Source: JAFGNW01 sp964618515 (GTDB lineage Bacteria > Zixibacteria > MSB-5A5 > GN15 > FEB-12). Taken from it: a DNA stretch of 37,519 bases. The first letter of the stretch is position 1; each line of letters starts with the position of its first letter. This document shows positions 1 through 8,097 of the stretch, piece by piece. The notes under the pieces are model-generated. The model was not told where the DNA came from. It saw only the letters and a list, made by a program, of their open reading frames with translations, and ran no database searches. The DNA is taken from NCBI GenBank assembly GCA_964618515.1, contig CAZUAS010000018.1, positions 1-37,519 on the forward strand, in the 5' to 3' direction. Both the position numbers and the translations under genes were made by a program.

Positions 1-15
1 CCCCCACCCTATCCT

Positions 16-48
16 ACACTCTTTCCCTACACGACGCTCTTCCGATCT
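16..48 (+). other. Illumina adapter contamination
   Basis: These 33 bases match the standard Illumina TruSeq/P5 read-1 adapter exactly as I remember it, ending in GCTCTTCCGATCT. The 15 bases before it do not continue the P5 oligo and look like low-quality sequence. Genomic sequence, in frame with the alcohol dehydrogenase, resumes at about 49. The left end of the contig is therefore an untrimmed read end and not biology. Confidence 0.96.
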
Positions 49-50
49 TT

Positions 51-917
51 ATAGATGACGACTGGCACATCAGTCAGTACCCGCTCTTGCCGGGTCATGA
101 AATTATCGGTCATATCGTGGCTGTCGGGGAAAGGGTCAAGCACCTTCATATCGGTCAGCGGGTAGGAGTCGGCTGGCAGCGAAGCGCCTGTTTAAAATGC
201 GAGCAATGTCTTGCCGGCGACGACAACCTCTGTGCCGAAAGTCATGCCACCTGTGTCGGTCATTATGGTGGTTTTGCCGAAAGCATAAGAACCGACAGCC
301 GTTTTGTTTTTGCCATTCCGGACCGTCTGTCCTCGGAAAACGCCGCTCCTTTACTCTGTGCCGGAATAACTGTTTATTCACCCTTAAAGCATTTCCATGT
401 CCGGCCCTCGATGAAAGCAGGTATTATCGGTATCGGCGGGTTGGGGCATCTGGCACTTCAATTTGCCCGGGCTTTTGGATGCGAAGTTACCGCTTTCTCC
501 ACCAGTCCCGATAAAGAAACCGAAGCTAAAAGTTTCGGAGCGCATCATTTTATCAACAGTCGGGAGCCGTTACAAATGCAAACGGCGACAGGCAAAATGG
601 ATTTTATTCTCTCCACTGTTTTTGCCGACCTTGACTGGATCAAATATATGAACCTTCTAAAACCCCGGGGCAATCTCTGTTTTGTCGGGGCCGCGGCCAG
701 TCCGGTTCAAATCCCGGTTTTCTCCCTGATAACAGGCCAAAAAAGCATAAGCGGCAGTCCCATCGGCAGCCGCTCGGTCATGAACGAGATGCTGGAATTC
801 GCCGCCCGGCACAATATCAAGGCTAAAACGGAAGTTCTTCCGATGGCCGAGGTTAACCGGGCTATACAAAAGGTAAGGGATAACAGGGCGCGTTATCGCA
901 TGGTCCTGGTCAACTGA
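51..917 (+). CDS. Zinc-dependent alcohol dehydrogenase (CAD/YahK type), 5' truncated
   Basis: Medium-chain NAD(P)-dependent alcohol/aldehyde dehydrogenase, expected to interconvert alcohols and aldehydes in the cytosol. The frame is open from codon 51 (ATA, GAT, GAC, GAC, TGG) and shows the family stretch QYPLLPGHEIIGHI. A TTG at 87 could be read as a start, but the homologous residues before it show that the gene is simply cut by the adapter junction. Roughly 50 N-terminal residues, including the first catalytic zinc Cys, are missing. Visible are the catalytic-zinc GHE, the four-Cys structural zinc lobe CLKCEQCLAGDDNLC, and the Rossmann motif GIGGLGHLALQFA. Its stop overlaps the convergent sirtuin stop by 8 bp (910-917). 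The cinnamyl-alcohol-dehydrogenase-like subfamily is likely; the substrate is unknown. Confidence 0.9.
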   Translation: MDDDWHISQYPLLPGHEIIGHIVAVGERVKHLHIGQRVGVGWQRSACLKCEQCLAGDDNLCAESHATCVGHYGGFAESIRTDSRFVFAIPDRLSSENAAPLLCAGITVYSPLKHFHVRPSMKAGIIGIGGLGHLALQFARAFGCEVTAFSTSPDKETEAKSFGAHHFINSREPLQMQTATGKMDFILSTVFADLDWIKYMNLLKPRGNLCFVGAAASPVQIPVFSLITGQKSISGSPIGSRSVMNEMLEFAARHNIKAKTEVLPMAEVNRAIQKVRDNRARYRMVLVN

Positions 918-1659
918 GTCCCAGCTCTTTTAAAAGCACCGTCATGGCTTCCGTCGCTTTAGCTTCGAGAAAGATATCGGTTATCTGGTACGTATAATTC
1001 GACGGTTTAATATTCATTTCGATAATTATGGCGTCGTTCTGCTTGGCCATAGGAGGAATAAACGAAGCCGGCATGACTTCGCCGGTGGTACCAATTAAAA
1101 TAAAGACGTCGGATTCCTGGGTCTCCTGTACCGCCCGGCGGTGAGCCAGTTCGGGAATGGGTTCGCCGAAAAAGACAAAATCCGGTTTCAGCAGTCCGCC
1201 GCAGAAACGACAGGTGGGCGGTAAATGGTCCAGGCTGATTTGTGAAACATGGTTACGGCTGTGACAGTTAAGACAGATTAGATACCTCGAGTTACCGTGA
1301 TATTCAAAGACCTCCTTACTGCCGGCTTCCTGATGGAGATTATCGATATTCTGGGTGATGACAGTCTGCAATAAACCCTTCTGTTCCATTATGGCCAGAC
1401 CCCGGTGCGCGGCGTTGGGCCTAGCCCGGTCAAAAAAATCATAAAAGATTTCCTTAATCACTTCCCAGGCCTTTTGCGGATGATTGTAAAAATAATTTAT
1501 ATCCAAACAGGCGGGGTCGTATTTATTCCACAGGCCGCCTTCACCGCGAAAAGGCGGGATGCCGCTCTCCACTGAAATACCCGCACCGGTGAAACCGGTT
1601 ATCCGCCGGGCTTTTTTTATGACAGCCGCCGCTTCTGTGTAAATATCGACCATTGTCAT
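910..1659 (-). CDS. SIR2-family NAD-dependent protein deacetylase
   Basis: Sirtuin: removes acyl groups from protein lysines using NAD+, giving nicotinamide and O-acyl-ADP-ribose. The 249-residue length is normal. Visible are the NAD motif TGAGISVESGIPPFRG (residues 24-39), TQNIDNLHQEAGS (102-114), catalytic His121 in EYHGN, and a zinc ribbon at Cys129/Cys132/Cys150/Cys153. The GLW after the first motif is like CobB/SIRT5-type sirtuins. However, the Tyr-x-x-Arg pair that selects succinyl/malonyl substrates appears as Tyr73-Asp-Phe-Phe, so a plain deacetylase, or one with another acyl preference, is more likely. The ATG overlaps the stop of the upstream nifS-selD fusion (ATGA), implying translational coupling; a second ATG lies two codons in. 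Confidence 0.93.
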   Translation of the reverse strand: MTMVDIYTEAAAVIKKARRITGFTGAGISVESGIPPFRGEGGLWNKYDPACLDINYFYNHPQKAWEVIKEIFYDFFDRARPNAAHRGLAIMEQKGLLQTVITQNIDNLHQEAGSKEVFEYHGNSRYLICLNCHSRNHVSQISLDHLPPTCRFCGGLLKPDFVFFGEPIPELAHRRAVQETQESDVFILIGTTGEVMPASFIPPMAKQNDAIIIEMNIKPSNYTYQITDIFLEAKATEAMTVLLKELGLS

Positions 1660-3857
1660 CGTGCCACTTTTATCCTGATACTGCTTTTGGGCAGTACCTT
1701 ACCGATTATAGTCGCCATGACTCCTTTTTCACCGAGCCGGTTCCGTAACTGTGACACTCTGTCTTCGGCAACGGCTATTAACAGACCGCCCGAGGTCTGG
1801 GCATCATTTAAAAGCAACTGTCGGACGTCCGAGAGACTTTCATCATAAGCGACCTGAGGTCGGGTATGATTGAAATTATCATGTGTCCCGCCGGGGATAA
1901 TGCCGGCGGTGGCCAGGTCCAGAACTCGCGGCAGGAAGGGTATTTTATCGAAATAAATAACCGCCGACGTATCCGCTCCGGACATCATTTCAAGTAAATG
2001 CCCAAGAAGCCCGAAGCCGGTGATATCGGTAGCGGCTTTGACACCGATTTCCTGCATGGCTTCACAGGCAGAACGATTTAAACCGGCCATGGTTTCAAAA
2101 AGAAGGTGTGCTTCCTTATCATCGAGGAGTCCCTGTTTTAAAGCCGTGGACATTATTCCGGTTCCAAGCGGCTTGGTGAGAACAAGAACATCACCGCTTA
2201 CGGCGGCGCTGTTGGTGACTATTTTTTGTGGGTCGATAATGCCAGTCACGGCCAGGCCGTATTTCGGCTCGGTGTCGTCAACCGTGTGCCCGCCGATTAT
2301 GGCAATTCCGGCTTCGCGGACTTTATCCTGGGCGCCTTTTAAAATCCGTTCCAGAACCTCGACCGGCAAGCGATTGCTGGGAAACCCGACGATATTCAAC
2401 GCAAACAGGGGCCGCCCGCCCATGGCATAAATATCACTCAGGGAATTAGCCGCCGCCACGGCCCCGAACTGGTAAGGGTCATCGACTATCGGCGTAAAGA
2501 AATCTACCGTCTGAACGATAGCCGTATGGTCGTCGAGACGGTACACGGCGGCATCGTCGGAAGTTGCGGTGCCGACCAGGATATCGGCATCTTCGGGAAC
2601 CGGGAGCTTTTTGAGTATGGCTTCCAATAGTTGCGGGCGAAGCTTACAGGCGCAACCCAACCCGTGGGTGAAGTGGGTTAATTTGATTTCAGAATCATCT
2701 CCTGACGGAATTACGGGGGCACCGGACGGTTGTAACCTGTCGACGACCCGAAAAATTTCTTCCAGAGCACGGTCAATTTCATCAGGGGTGGTGAACCGTC
2801 CGACGGAAAAGCGAATCGTCCCCATAGCATCTTCCACAGGAACTTTCATGGCTTTCAGGACTGGTGAAATATCAATCCGATCGCTGTGACAGGCGGCTCC
2901 AGCCGAGGCGGCGACTTCCTTAAGTTCGGCAATTATCGTATTCGCTTCAAGCCCCTTGAAACTGACACTGCAGGTGTTAGGCAACCTTTTTTTGGGATGA
3001 CCATTGATGCGCAGAGATGGAAAATGACTCTTGAGCCCGCTTTCAAGACGGTCCCTCATTTTTTGCAGGTGTTCCCGGGTGGCGGTCAGATCATCGCCAA
3101 TCAAAGCACAAGCCTCACCCAGACCGACAATTTCAATTACATTTTCCGTCCCGGCCCGATGGTTTCGTTCATGGTCGGCGCCGTGCATCTGTTTTTCCAG
3201 CGTTACTCCGGAACGAACATAAAGAACTCCGATGCCTTTCGGAGCATAAAGCTTATGCCCGGCGATGGAGAGCAGGTCAACCCCGAGGTTATCGACATGC
3301 ACCGGTATTTTCCCCAAAGACTGAGCGCAATCGGTGTGCACAAGGATACCATGACGGTGAGCCAGTTCGGCGATTTCGGTAATCGGTTCAATCGTGCCGA
3401 CTTCGTTGTTGGCGTGCATAATGGTAACCAGTACGGTCTGGGGAGTAATAGCCGCCTCGACCACCTCCGGATTAACCAGCCCATACTCATCAACCGGCAG
3501 GTAGGTAACCTTAAAACCTTCTTCTTCGAGATACCGACAAACTTCCGAAACCGCCGGATGTTCCACAGTTGAAGTTATAATATGGTTGCCTTTGCTACGG
3601 TAGGCACGGGCGACACCCTTGATGGCATAGTTGTTTGCTTCCGACCCGCCGCTGGTGAAAATTATTTCATCGACCTGGCAATGTAACAGTTCGGCGACCT
3701 GGCGGCGGGCTTTATCCACCGCCTGGCGCGCTTTCATGCCAAAGACATGACTGCTCGAAGGATTGCCGAAATGCTCTTTTATATACGGCAACATGGCTTC
3801 GGCGACACGGGGGTCAATCGGGGTTGTGGCATTATAGTCCAGATATACTGGGGGCAT
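1656..3857 (-). CDS. selD: Cysteine desulfurase (NifS-like) fused to selenide, water dikinase (SelD)
   Basis: A bifunctional 733-residue protein. Residues 1 to about 385 are a class V aminotransferase-type cysteine desulfurase: YLDYNATTPIDP at the N-terminus, PLP Lys202 in AGHKLYAPKG, and catalytic Cys323 in GAACHSD. Residues from about 393 to 733 are SelD, which makes selenophosphate from selenide and ATP. Its active-site motif is GLGCACK with Cys402, Cys404 and Lys405, so the Sec/Cys position is Cys with no in-frame TGA. DITGFGLLGH and NDAQTSGGLL are typical SelD signatures. The fusion would let the desulfurase half hand Se (from selenocysteine) or persulfide-bound Se straight to SelD; such fusions are known in some Geobacter-type genomes. 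AGGAG precedes the ATG by a normal spacing. No selA, selB or mnmH lies in the window, so the use of the selenophosphate is open. Confidence 0.95.
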   Translation of the reverse strand: MPPVYLDYNATTPIDPRVAEAMLPYIKEHFGNPSSSHVFGMKARQAVDKARRQVAELLHCQVDEIIFTSGGSEANNYAIKGVARAYRSKGNHIITSTVEHPAVSEVCRYLEEEGFKVTYLPVDEYGLVNPEVVEAAITPQTVLVTIMHANNEVGTIEPITEIAELAHRHGILVHTDCAQSLGKIPVHVDNLGVDLLSIAGHKLYAPKGIGVLYVRSGVTLEKQMHGADHERNHRAGTENVIEIVGLGEACALIGDDLTATREHLQKMRDRLESGLKSHFPSLRINGHPKKRLPNTCSVSFKGLEANTIIAELKEVAASAGAACHSDRIDISPVLKAMKVPVEDAMGTIRFSVGRFTTPDEIDRALEEIFRVVDRLQPSGAPVIPSGDDSEIKLTHFTHGLGCACKLRPQLLEAILKKLPVPEDADILVGTATSDDAAVYRLDDHTAIVQTVDFFTPIVDDPYQFGAVAAANSLSDIYAMGGRPLFALNIVGFPSNRLPVEVLERILKGAQDKVREAGIAIIGGHTVDDTEPKYGLAVTGIIDPQKIVTNSAAVSGDVLVLTKPLGTGIMSTALKQGLLDDKEAHLLFETMAGLNRSACEAMQEIGVKAATDITGFGLLGHLLEMMSGADTSAVIYFDKIPFLPRVLDLATAGIIPGGTHDNFNHTRPQVAYDESLSDVRQLLLNDAQTSGGLLIAVAEDRVSQLRNRLGEKGVMATIIGKVLPKSSIRIKVAR

Positions 3858-3944
3858 CTTCTGACTCCTGTAAATTGATTCCCTTAATTCAATTATTCAA
3901 CACTACGTATTCCCGCATTTCACATACTATCTGGTGCACATATT

Positions 3945-3973
3945 ATCATACCACATCACAGGCGGTTTTACAA
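3945..3973 (-). promoter_or_regulatory. Candidate sigma-70 promoter for nifS-selD/sirtuin
   Basis: On the minus strand TTGTAA (3973-3968), a 17-base spacer and TATGAT (3950-3945) fit a housekeeping promoter at 4/6 and 5/6. It lies across the 3' end of the upstream conserved gene and would give an about 80-base leader before the ATG at 3857. Found by eye only. Confidence 0.35.
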
Positions 3974-4527
3974 ATAGTCATCATCTTGCTTTTGAATTTT
4001 TCGCGAAGTTCCCGGTTGGCGGAATTTAATAGCTCCCGGGGGTAATTATTAAATTCGGTTAATAACTGTTCATGAAAAAATTTGTGATTGACCACCAGAC
4101 CCCGGTGGTCGGATGCATATGCCACCATCGGCTCCCGGTCGCTTACCAGGACCCGGGAACTGCCGCGAACCTCGGCCTGGCGCAATATCCCGCAACGAAT
4201 CTGTCTATAAAACAATTCCGCCTGCCGCTTATCGAAATCTTTTTTAAAGCCGGTTTCAGTAAGAAAACTGATAAAAAAAAGTTTCGATTTACCGGTCGGC
4301 GTCCGATTCACACCCTCGCGAAACTGCTGAAGCATTTCAATCAGCAGGCAGTCCAGAGCCAGCACGGCAAACCCCGTATAGGGATATTTTTCAATATGTT
4401 CGAGAGGATTCAAAAATCTTTCCAGGATACGGTCTTTGAAAATATCAACCGCCAGTTGCCAGTCTTCCTCACTCTGAAAAGTAATTTTTTTCCAGTGGCC
4501 GACGATATAGCGGGGTGAAATATGCAT
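3946..4527 (-). CDS. Conserved protein of unknown function
   Basis: A 193-residue soluble protein. I recognise the general look of a widespread unassigned family (an N-terminal Trp-rich start, then RFLNPLEHIEKYPYTGFAVL and ALDCLLIEMLQQFREG) but cannot name a function. It has no signal peptide, membrane segment or metal-binding Cys cluster. The C-terminal third is basic and helical. It is on the minus strand between DUF192 (26-base gap) and nifS-selD (88-base gap), so it may be the last gene of the unit that begins further right. The start ATG at 4527 has only a weak AGG upstream. Confidence 0.7.
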   Translation of the reverse strand: MHISPRYIVGHWKKITFQSEEDWQLAVDIFKDRILERFLNPLEHIEKYPYTGFAVLALDCLLIEMLQQFREGVNRTPTGKSKLFFISFLTETGFKKDFDKRQAELFYRQIRCGILRQAEVRGSSRVLVSDREPMVAYASDHRGLVVNHKFFHEQLLTEFNNYPRELLNSANRELREKFKSKMMTICKTACDVV

Positions 4528-4553
4528 TCTCAGCCTGTTCTTTAACGGTTACT

Positions 4554-5141
4554 TTATTGAAATCTCTGCCAGATTATACGGTCGCCGGGTTTGATATTGA
4601 ACTTATCCGTAAAACCGGCGTTTACTTCTATGACATATAAAGCCGGCTGACTGGAAAAATATGATATTTCGGTCTGAGGTGTGGTATTTTTCCGGATGGT
4701 GACAATTTCATTTTCTCTGTTGACGAATATCATATCCAGCGGAATAAGGGTGTTGCGCATCCAGAAGGACCGGATTTCTTGTGCGGAAAAAATAAAAAAC
4801 ATCCCCTGATGTTCCTTCATTTTTTCTCGGAACATCATGCCAATTTGCCTTTTAACATCATCATCAGCTACTTCAATATCAATCGTCACCAGAGTATCTC
4901 CATCGGCGTTAAGAAAAGACAGTTCGCCCTGCCTTTTAAAATCCAGCCCTAATTTCCGGGCAATATCCTTTTCATATTCAGCTCCTGGGGAAGTATTTTT
5001 GTCCGGATAAAACATAACGACCAGCATGATTATAAGCAGAACCACCAGGGCTACGGAGAAATAAGTATAGATATTTTTATTTTGACTGGACGATTTTCCG
5101 GGGTGGTTAGTCTTTTTAGTCGTTTTTTTTCCCCTGGCCAT
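4554..5141 (-). CDS. DUF192 family protein, membrane-anchored
   Basis: A 195-residue protein with a Lys-rich cytoplasmic tail, one membrane anchor at about residues 27-45 and an extracytoplasmic DUF192 domain. The family signatures are IEVADDDVKRQIGMMFRE, GMFFIFS, FWMRNTLIPLDMIFVN and a C-terminal YVIEVNAGF. DUF192 proteins are small beta-barrel-like domains of unknown biochemical role, usually exported. No Shine-Dalgarno is obvious; the start lies 7 bases after the DUF202 stop, so reinitiation is plausible. Confidence 0.88.
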   Translation of the reverse strand: MARGKKTTKKTNHPGKSSSQNKNIYTYFSVALVVLLIIMLVVMFYPDKNTSPGAEYEKDIARKLGLDFKRQGELSFLNADGDTLVTIDIEVADDDVKRQIGMMFREKMKEHQGMFFIFSAQEIRSFWMRNTLIPLDMIFVNRENEIVTIRKNTTPQTEISYFSSQPALYVIEVNAGFTDKFNIKPGDRIIWQRFQ

Positions 5142-5148
5142 AAGGATA

Positions 5149-5490
5149 TTAACTGGTTTGCTGTGGTTTATCGTTTTTACTGAAAGTCATGATTTTGTCT
5201 AGGACCACCCGCTTTTTATTGTACCTGATAAGCCCGATGACAAAGGTGGCCAGACCGATGGGAATGAAGACCCAGCCGACTATCTCCACCACCACCTGGT
5301 CGAAGAACCTGATGAAGGTTATCCCCGCCACGAACAGCGTCAGGGCGGTACGGATATAAGCCAGGAAGGTATTCTGATTGGCCAGAATTGTCCGGTCGAT
5401 GGCCAGATAATCACGCAGAATCATTTCGGAGCGGTCGACCTTTAAATAGGCATCGTGATGATGGTCTTCGTTACCGTCAATAAGTTTCAC
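5149..5490 (-). CDS. DUF202 (YidH-like) inner-membrane protein
   Basis: A 113-residue integral membrane protein. It carries the DUF202 hallmark of an acidic/His-rich start followed by LANQNTFLAYIRTALTLFVAG, a first hydrophobic helix at about residues 45-65 and a second at about 70-92, then a basic tail. Most relatives have three membrane helices; only two are evident here. Translation starts at GTG 5490 with a perfect AGGAGG four bases upstream. Function is unknown. It forms a two-gene unit with the DUF192 gene. Confidence 0.87.
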   Translation of the reverse strand: MKLIDGNEDHHHDAYLKVDRSEMILRDYLAIDRTILANQNTFLAYIRTALTLFVAGITFIRFFDQVVVEIVGWVFIPIGLATFVIGLIRYNKKRVVLDKIMTFSKNDKPQQTS

Positions 5491-5544
5491 TTTTCCTCCT
5501 GCCTTGATCCCCCGGCTGAGGCGATACCAACCTGGACAATATTC

Positions 5545-6519
5545 TTACTTAAGTAACTGCTCACACAACATATCCAGTTTTTCTTTTTCTTTCCGCAGCA
5601 AGTCTTCAGCGGTCAGTTTCAAAGTCCGTAAATTAGCGGCGTCGATATTATCCATCTCGGCTTGAGACAAATCCAGTTTACACTGAAACCGGTAGTACGA
5701 ACGGAAATTATCTTTGGGTATTAAAAGGTTTTTTAGCTGGTAATCGACCGTAACCGAGGACCCGTAGAGAATAATATCAATAAGCGGTTGCAACCACTGC
5801 AGGGCACCCCAGCGCCTGATTTCATCGTAAATACGTCTTTGTTGCGGTTCACCGGTGCCCAGCGAAACGATTAGAAATTTGTCCGCTTTGGGATACATCT
5901 TTTTGACCTCAATATAGGCGCACATGGCCGGATTACTGGCAAAAACCAGCCCATCCACCAGAGCCCGGTAACCCAGGATATCGTTGACCTCAACCTTGCA
6001 GGGCTCAAAATAAGTAGGGGCGGCTGAAGTCGCGCGAGCCACCTGATGCATCAAAAAATCATATTGCAGGTCTTTTCTGGCTTTATGACTTTTAAAGATA
6101 AAGGGGCGTTGTTGCTCAATTTCAAAACTGGTGACCAGGATATCGGCCACCGCATCCTTAAGGTGTAAGTCACCGAAAAATTCCTGCAGAACGCTCTCGA
6201 TGCCCTCGGTGGGATATTTGACTTCGGCCAGGTTGCCGACCGCCTGAATCTTATGCCAGACCGTGCGGGAAAATATCCGCTTCATTTTATCTTCGTAAAT
6301 GGGGATAATTTCTTCAGCGCTGTACCTGGGTTGTCCTTTATCGCCGGGCATGGTCAGAGCCAACGCCAGAATCCCGCCGGCCGAAGTCCCGGCAATCAAG
6401 TCAAACAGGGAGGAAATACGCTTATTGGTACGACGCTCTATCTCCTGCAGGATTAAGGCAGGAATAATCCCTCTTATACCCCCTCCATCAATTGATAGTA
6501 CTTTAATAAGCCTAGCCAT
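5545..6519 (-). CDS. Patatin-like phospholipase
   Basis: A 324-residue serine lipase of the patatin family, expected to hydrolyse acyl ester bonds of glycerophospholipids with a Ser-Asp dyad. The oxyanion-hole DGGGIRG is at residues 11-17, nucleophile Ser46 is in GTSAG, and catalytic Asp189 is in DGL. There is no signal peptide or membrane segment, so it is probably cytosolic or peripheral. The family includes the CBASS effector CapV, but no cyclic-nucleotide synthase or CD-NTase is adjacent, so a housekeeping or lipid-remodelling role is more likely. The ATG at 6519 has only a weak SD-like GGGTAAAG. Confidence 0.92.
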   Translation of the reverse strand: MARLIKVLSIDGGGIRGIIPALILQEIERRTNKRISSLFDLIAGTSAGGILALALTMPGDKGQPRYSAEEIIPIYEDKMKRIFSRTVWHKIQAVGNLAEVKYPTEGIESVLQEFFGDLHLKDAVADILVTSFEIEQQRPFIFKSHKARKDLQYDFLMHQVARATSAAPTYFEPCKVEVNDILGYRALVDGLVFASNPAMCAYIEVKKMYPKADKFLIVSLGTGEPQQRRIYDEIRRWGALQWLQPLIDIILYGSSVTVDYQLKNLLIPKDNFRSYYRFQCKLDLSQAEMDNIDAANLRTLKLTAEDLLRKEKEKLDMLCEQLLK

Positions 6520-6552
6520 TATCGCACTTTACCCGTTAAGTGAATTTAAAAT

Positions 6553-6593
6553 CAAAGCATTTTTAAAATATTAAATTATACTGGGATGCTTTG
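6553..6593 (-). terminator. Possible ndh terminator hairpin / patatin promoter region
   Basis: An 8-base inverted repeat (CAAAGCAT and ATGCTTTG) encloses 25 AT-rich bases in the gap between ndh and the patatin gene. On the minus strand it is followed by ATTTT, so it could weakly terminate ndh transcripts. A consensus TATAAT on the minus strand (6580-6575) lies in the loop and could be the patatin -10, though no good -35 accompanies it. Confidence 0.25.
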
Positions 6594-6614
6594 CAAGTGC
6601 TTTCTTAAGAGTTA

Positions 6615-7916
6615 TCAGTTGTTCTCCTTCTTTTTCCAAGAGGTGGTTATCAGCTGGGCGCCCTTTTTACGGGTGAAATAGTTCCAGGCCCATTGTATCA
6701 GAACGATGAGTTTATTGTCATATTCAATAAGGTAGCCGATATGAACAAAAATCCAAACCAGCCACGCAAAAAAGCCGGAGAATTGAAACCGCCCAAACCA
6801 GGCGACAGCATGGTTGCGACCGATAACGACCAGGCTTCCCTTATCATGATATTTAAAAGGTTTACTCAGCGCTTTACCCTTTAGCCGGTTTTTAATAACT
6901 CTTGCCACATATTTCCCCTGCTGTATGGCTACCGGTGCTACGCCTGCCAACGGCTGGTCACCCGGACCATCGACATGAGCCAGGTCACCGATTATAAAAA
7001 TATCAGCGTGATTCTCTAGGTTGAGGTTCGGCCCCACCTTTATTCGCCCGGCGGGATCCTGCGTAGCCCCGGTCCCGGCGGCGATTCTTTCACTCACCGA
7101 AGTCGCCTTCAGCCCCGCCGCCCAGAGTACCGTTCCCGAAGAAATGCTTTCTTCGGATTCATTGGTTTTGATCCTTATCATCGTATCATCAATGGTGGTG
7201 ACTTTAGTTTTCGTTCGAACGATGACTCCCAGATGGACTAGGGCTTCGTGGGTTTTTAGAGAAAGCCTGAGGGGATAGCCGGGCAACAACCGGTCGGCGG
7301 CTTCAATTAAAATCACCCGGGCGGAAGCCGGATTGACAGCCCGGAAATCTTCTTTTAATGTTTGTCGACATAGTTCAGCTATCGCCCCGGCCAGTTCCAC
7401 ACCGGTTGGTCCCCCGCCCACGATTATAAAAGTCATTAATTCCTTTTGTTTTTGTGGGTCGATTTCGATTTCCGCCAGCTCGAAAGCCAATAAAATCTTT
7501 CGGCGAATTTCAATGGCATCTTCGACCGTTTTCAAAGCAAGGGTTCGGCCAGCCCAGTCATCATGTCCGAAATAATGGGTCCTCACCCCGGTAGCCAGGA
7601 TCAAAGCATCATACTCAATTTCACCATAATCGTATATGACCTTTTTTTCGTCAGTTTTAATATCCTGGACTTCACCGAGGATTACCCGGATATTTTTATG
7701 GCGTTTAAATACTGCCCTTAATGGAGAAGTGATATCCCCCGGTGACAAACCACCTGTTGCCACCTGGTATAGTAACGGTTGGAAAAGGTGGAAATTACGT
7801 TTATCAATAAGGGTTATATTAACCGGGGCCCCAGCCAGGCTTTTGGCGGCATATAATCCTCCAAAACCACCCCCGACAATAACTACGTGTGGTTTCTTTG
7901 ATGGTATATAAGTCAT
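6615..7916 (-). CDS. ndh: Type II NADH:quinone oxidoreductase (NDH-2)
   Basis: A single-subunit, non-proton-pumping flavoenzyme that passes electrons from NADH to quinone at the inner face of the cytoplasmic membrane. The FAD fold VVIVGGGFGGLYAAKSL starts at residue 11. The quinone/FAD-site motif FQPLLYQVATGGLSPGDI follows, then the NAD fold FIIVGGGPTGVELAGAIAEL in the middle and the second FAD motif IIGDLAHV near the C-terminus. The hydrophobic and aromatic C-terminal stretch (GFFAWLVWIFVHIGYLIEYD) is the usual membrane contact. I chose ATG 7916 (433 residues) over an upstream in-frame TTG at 7946, because the Rossmann fold starts at once and a good -10 lies just ahead. It offers a respiratory outlet for NADH made by gdhA and the VOR-Nuo operon. 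Confidence 0.93.
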   Translation of the reverse strand: MTYIPSKKPHVVIVGGGFGGLYAAKSLAGAPVNITLIDKRNFHLFQPLLYQVATGGLSPGDITSPLRAVFKRHKNIRVILGEVQDIKTDEKKVIYDYGEIEYDALILATGVRTHYFGHDDWAGRTLALKTVEDAIEIRRKILLAFELAEIEIDPQKQKELMTFIIVGGGPTGVELAGAIAELCRQTLKEDFRAVNPASARVILIEAADRLLPGYPLRLSLKTHEALVHLGVIVRTKTKVTTIDDTMIRIKTNESEESISSGTVLWAAGLKATSVSERIAAGTGATQDPAGRIKVGPNLNLENHADIFIIGDLAHVDGPGDQPLAGVAPVAIQQGKYVARVIKNRLKGKALSKPFKYHDKGSLVVIGRNHAVAWFGRFQFSGFFAWLVWIFVHIGYLIEYDNKLIVLIQWAWNYFTRKKGAQLITTSWKKKENN

Positions 7917-7922
7917 TTTAAA

Positions 7923-7951
7923 ATTATAAGTTACAAGGCCTATCAAGTCTA
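7923..7951 (-). promoter_or_regulatory. ndh: Candidate ndh promoter, possibly leaderless
   Basis: Minus-strand TAGACT (7951-7946), 17 bases, TATAAT (7928-7923, perfect). The expected transcription start falls on or within a base or two of the ATG at 7916, and no Shine-Dalgarno is present, which would make a leaderless mRNA. Confidence 0.4.
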
Positions 7952-8097
7952 CCAGCCGTACTAAGGCCTTCTCTTTAATACATACTAAAATAATTCAATG
8001 GATGTAAAAGTTTCATTTATTATGAAAAGGGGGTGGTTCTCCAAGACGTTTAAATCAGGATAAGTTGAAACCTTTATAACATTTTTCAAACAATCCC

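Noticed and set aside
464..480. Sigma-54-like TGGCAC...TTGC sequence
   Set aside because: The spacing is one base too long and it lies inside the alcohol dehydrogenase coding region.
2640..2660. Selenocysteine codon in SelD
   Set aside because: The active-site codons on the minus strand read TGC GCC TGT, both Cys; there is no TGA.
2886..3572. 228-codon + strand frame inside nifS-selD
   Set aside because: Antisense to clear cysteine desulfurase sequence and without any recognisable family pattern; a shadow frame.
5545..6519. Patatin gene as a CBASS antiphage effector (CapV)
   Set aside because: No CD-NTase, ubiquitin-like or other CBASS gene is adjacent; neighbours are ndh and DUF202/DUF192.
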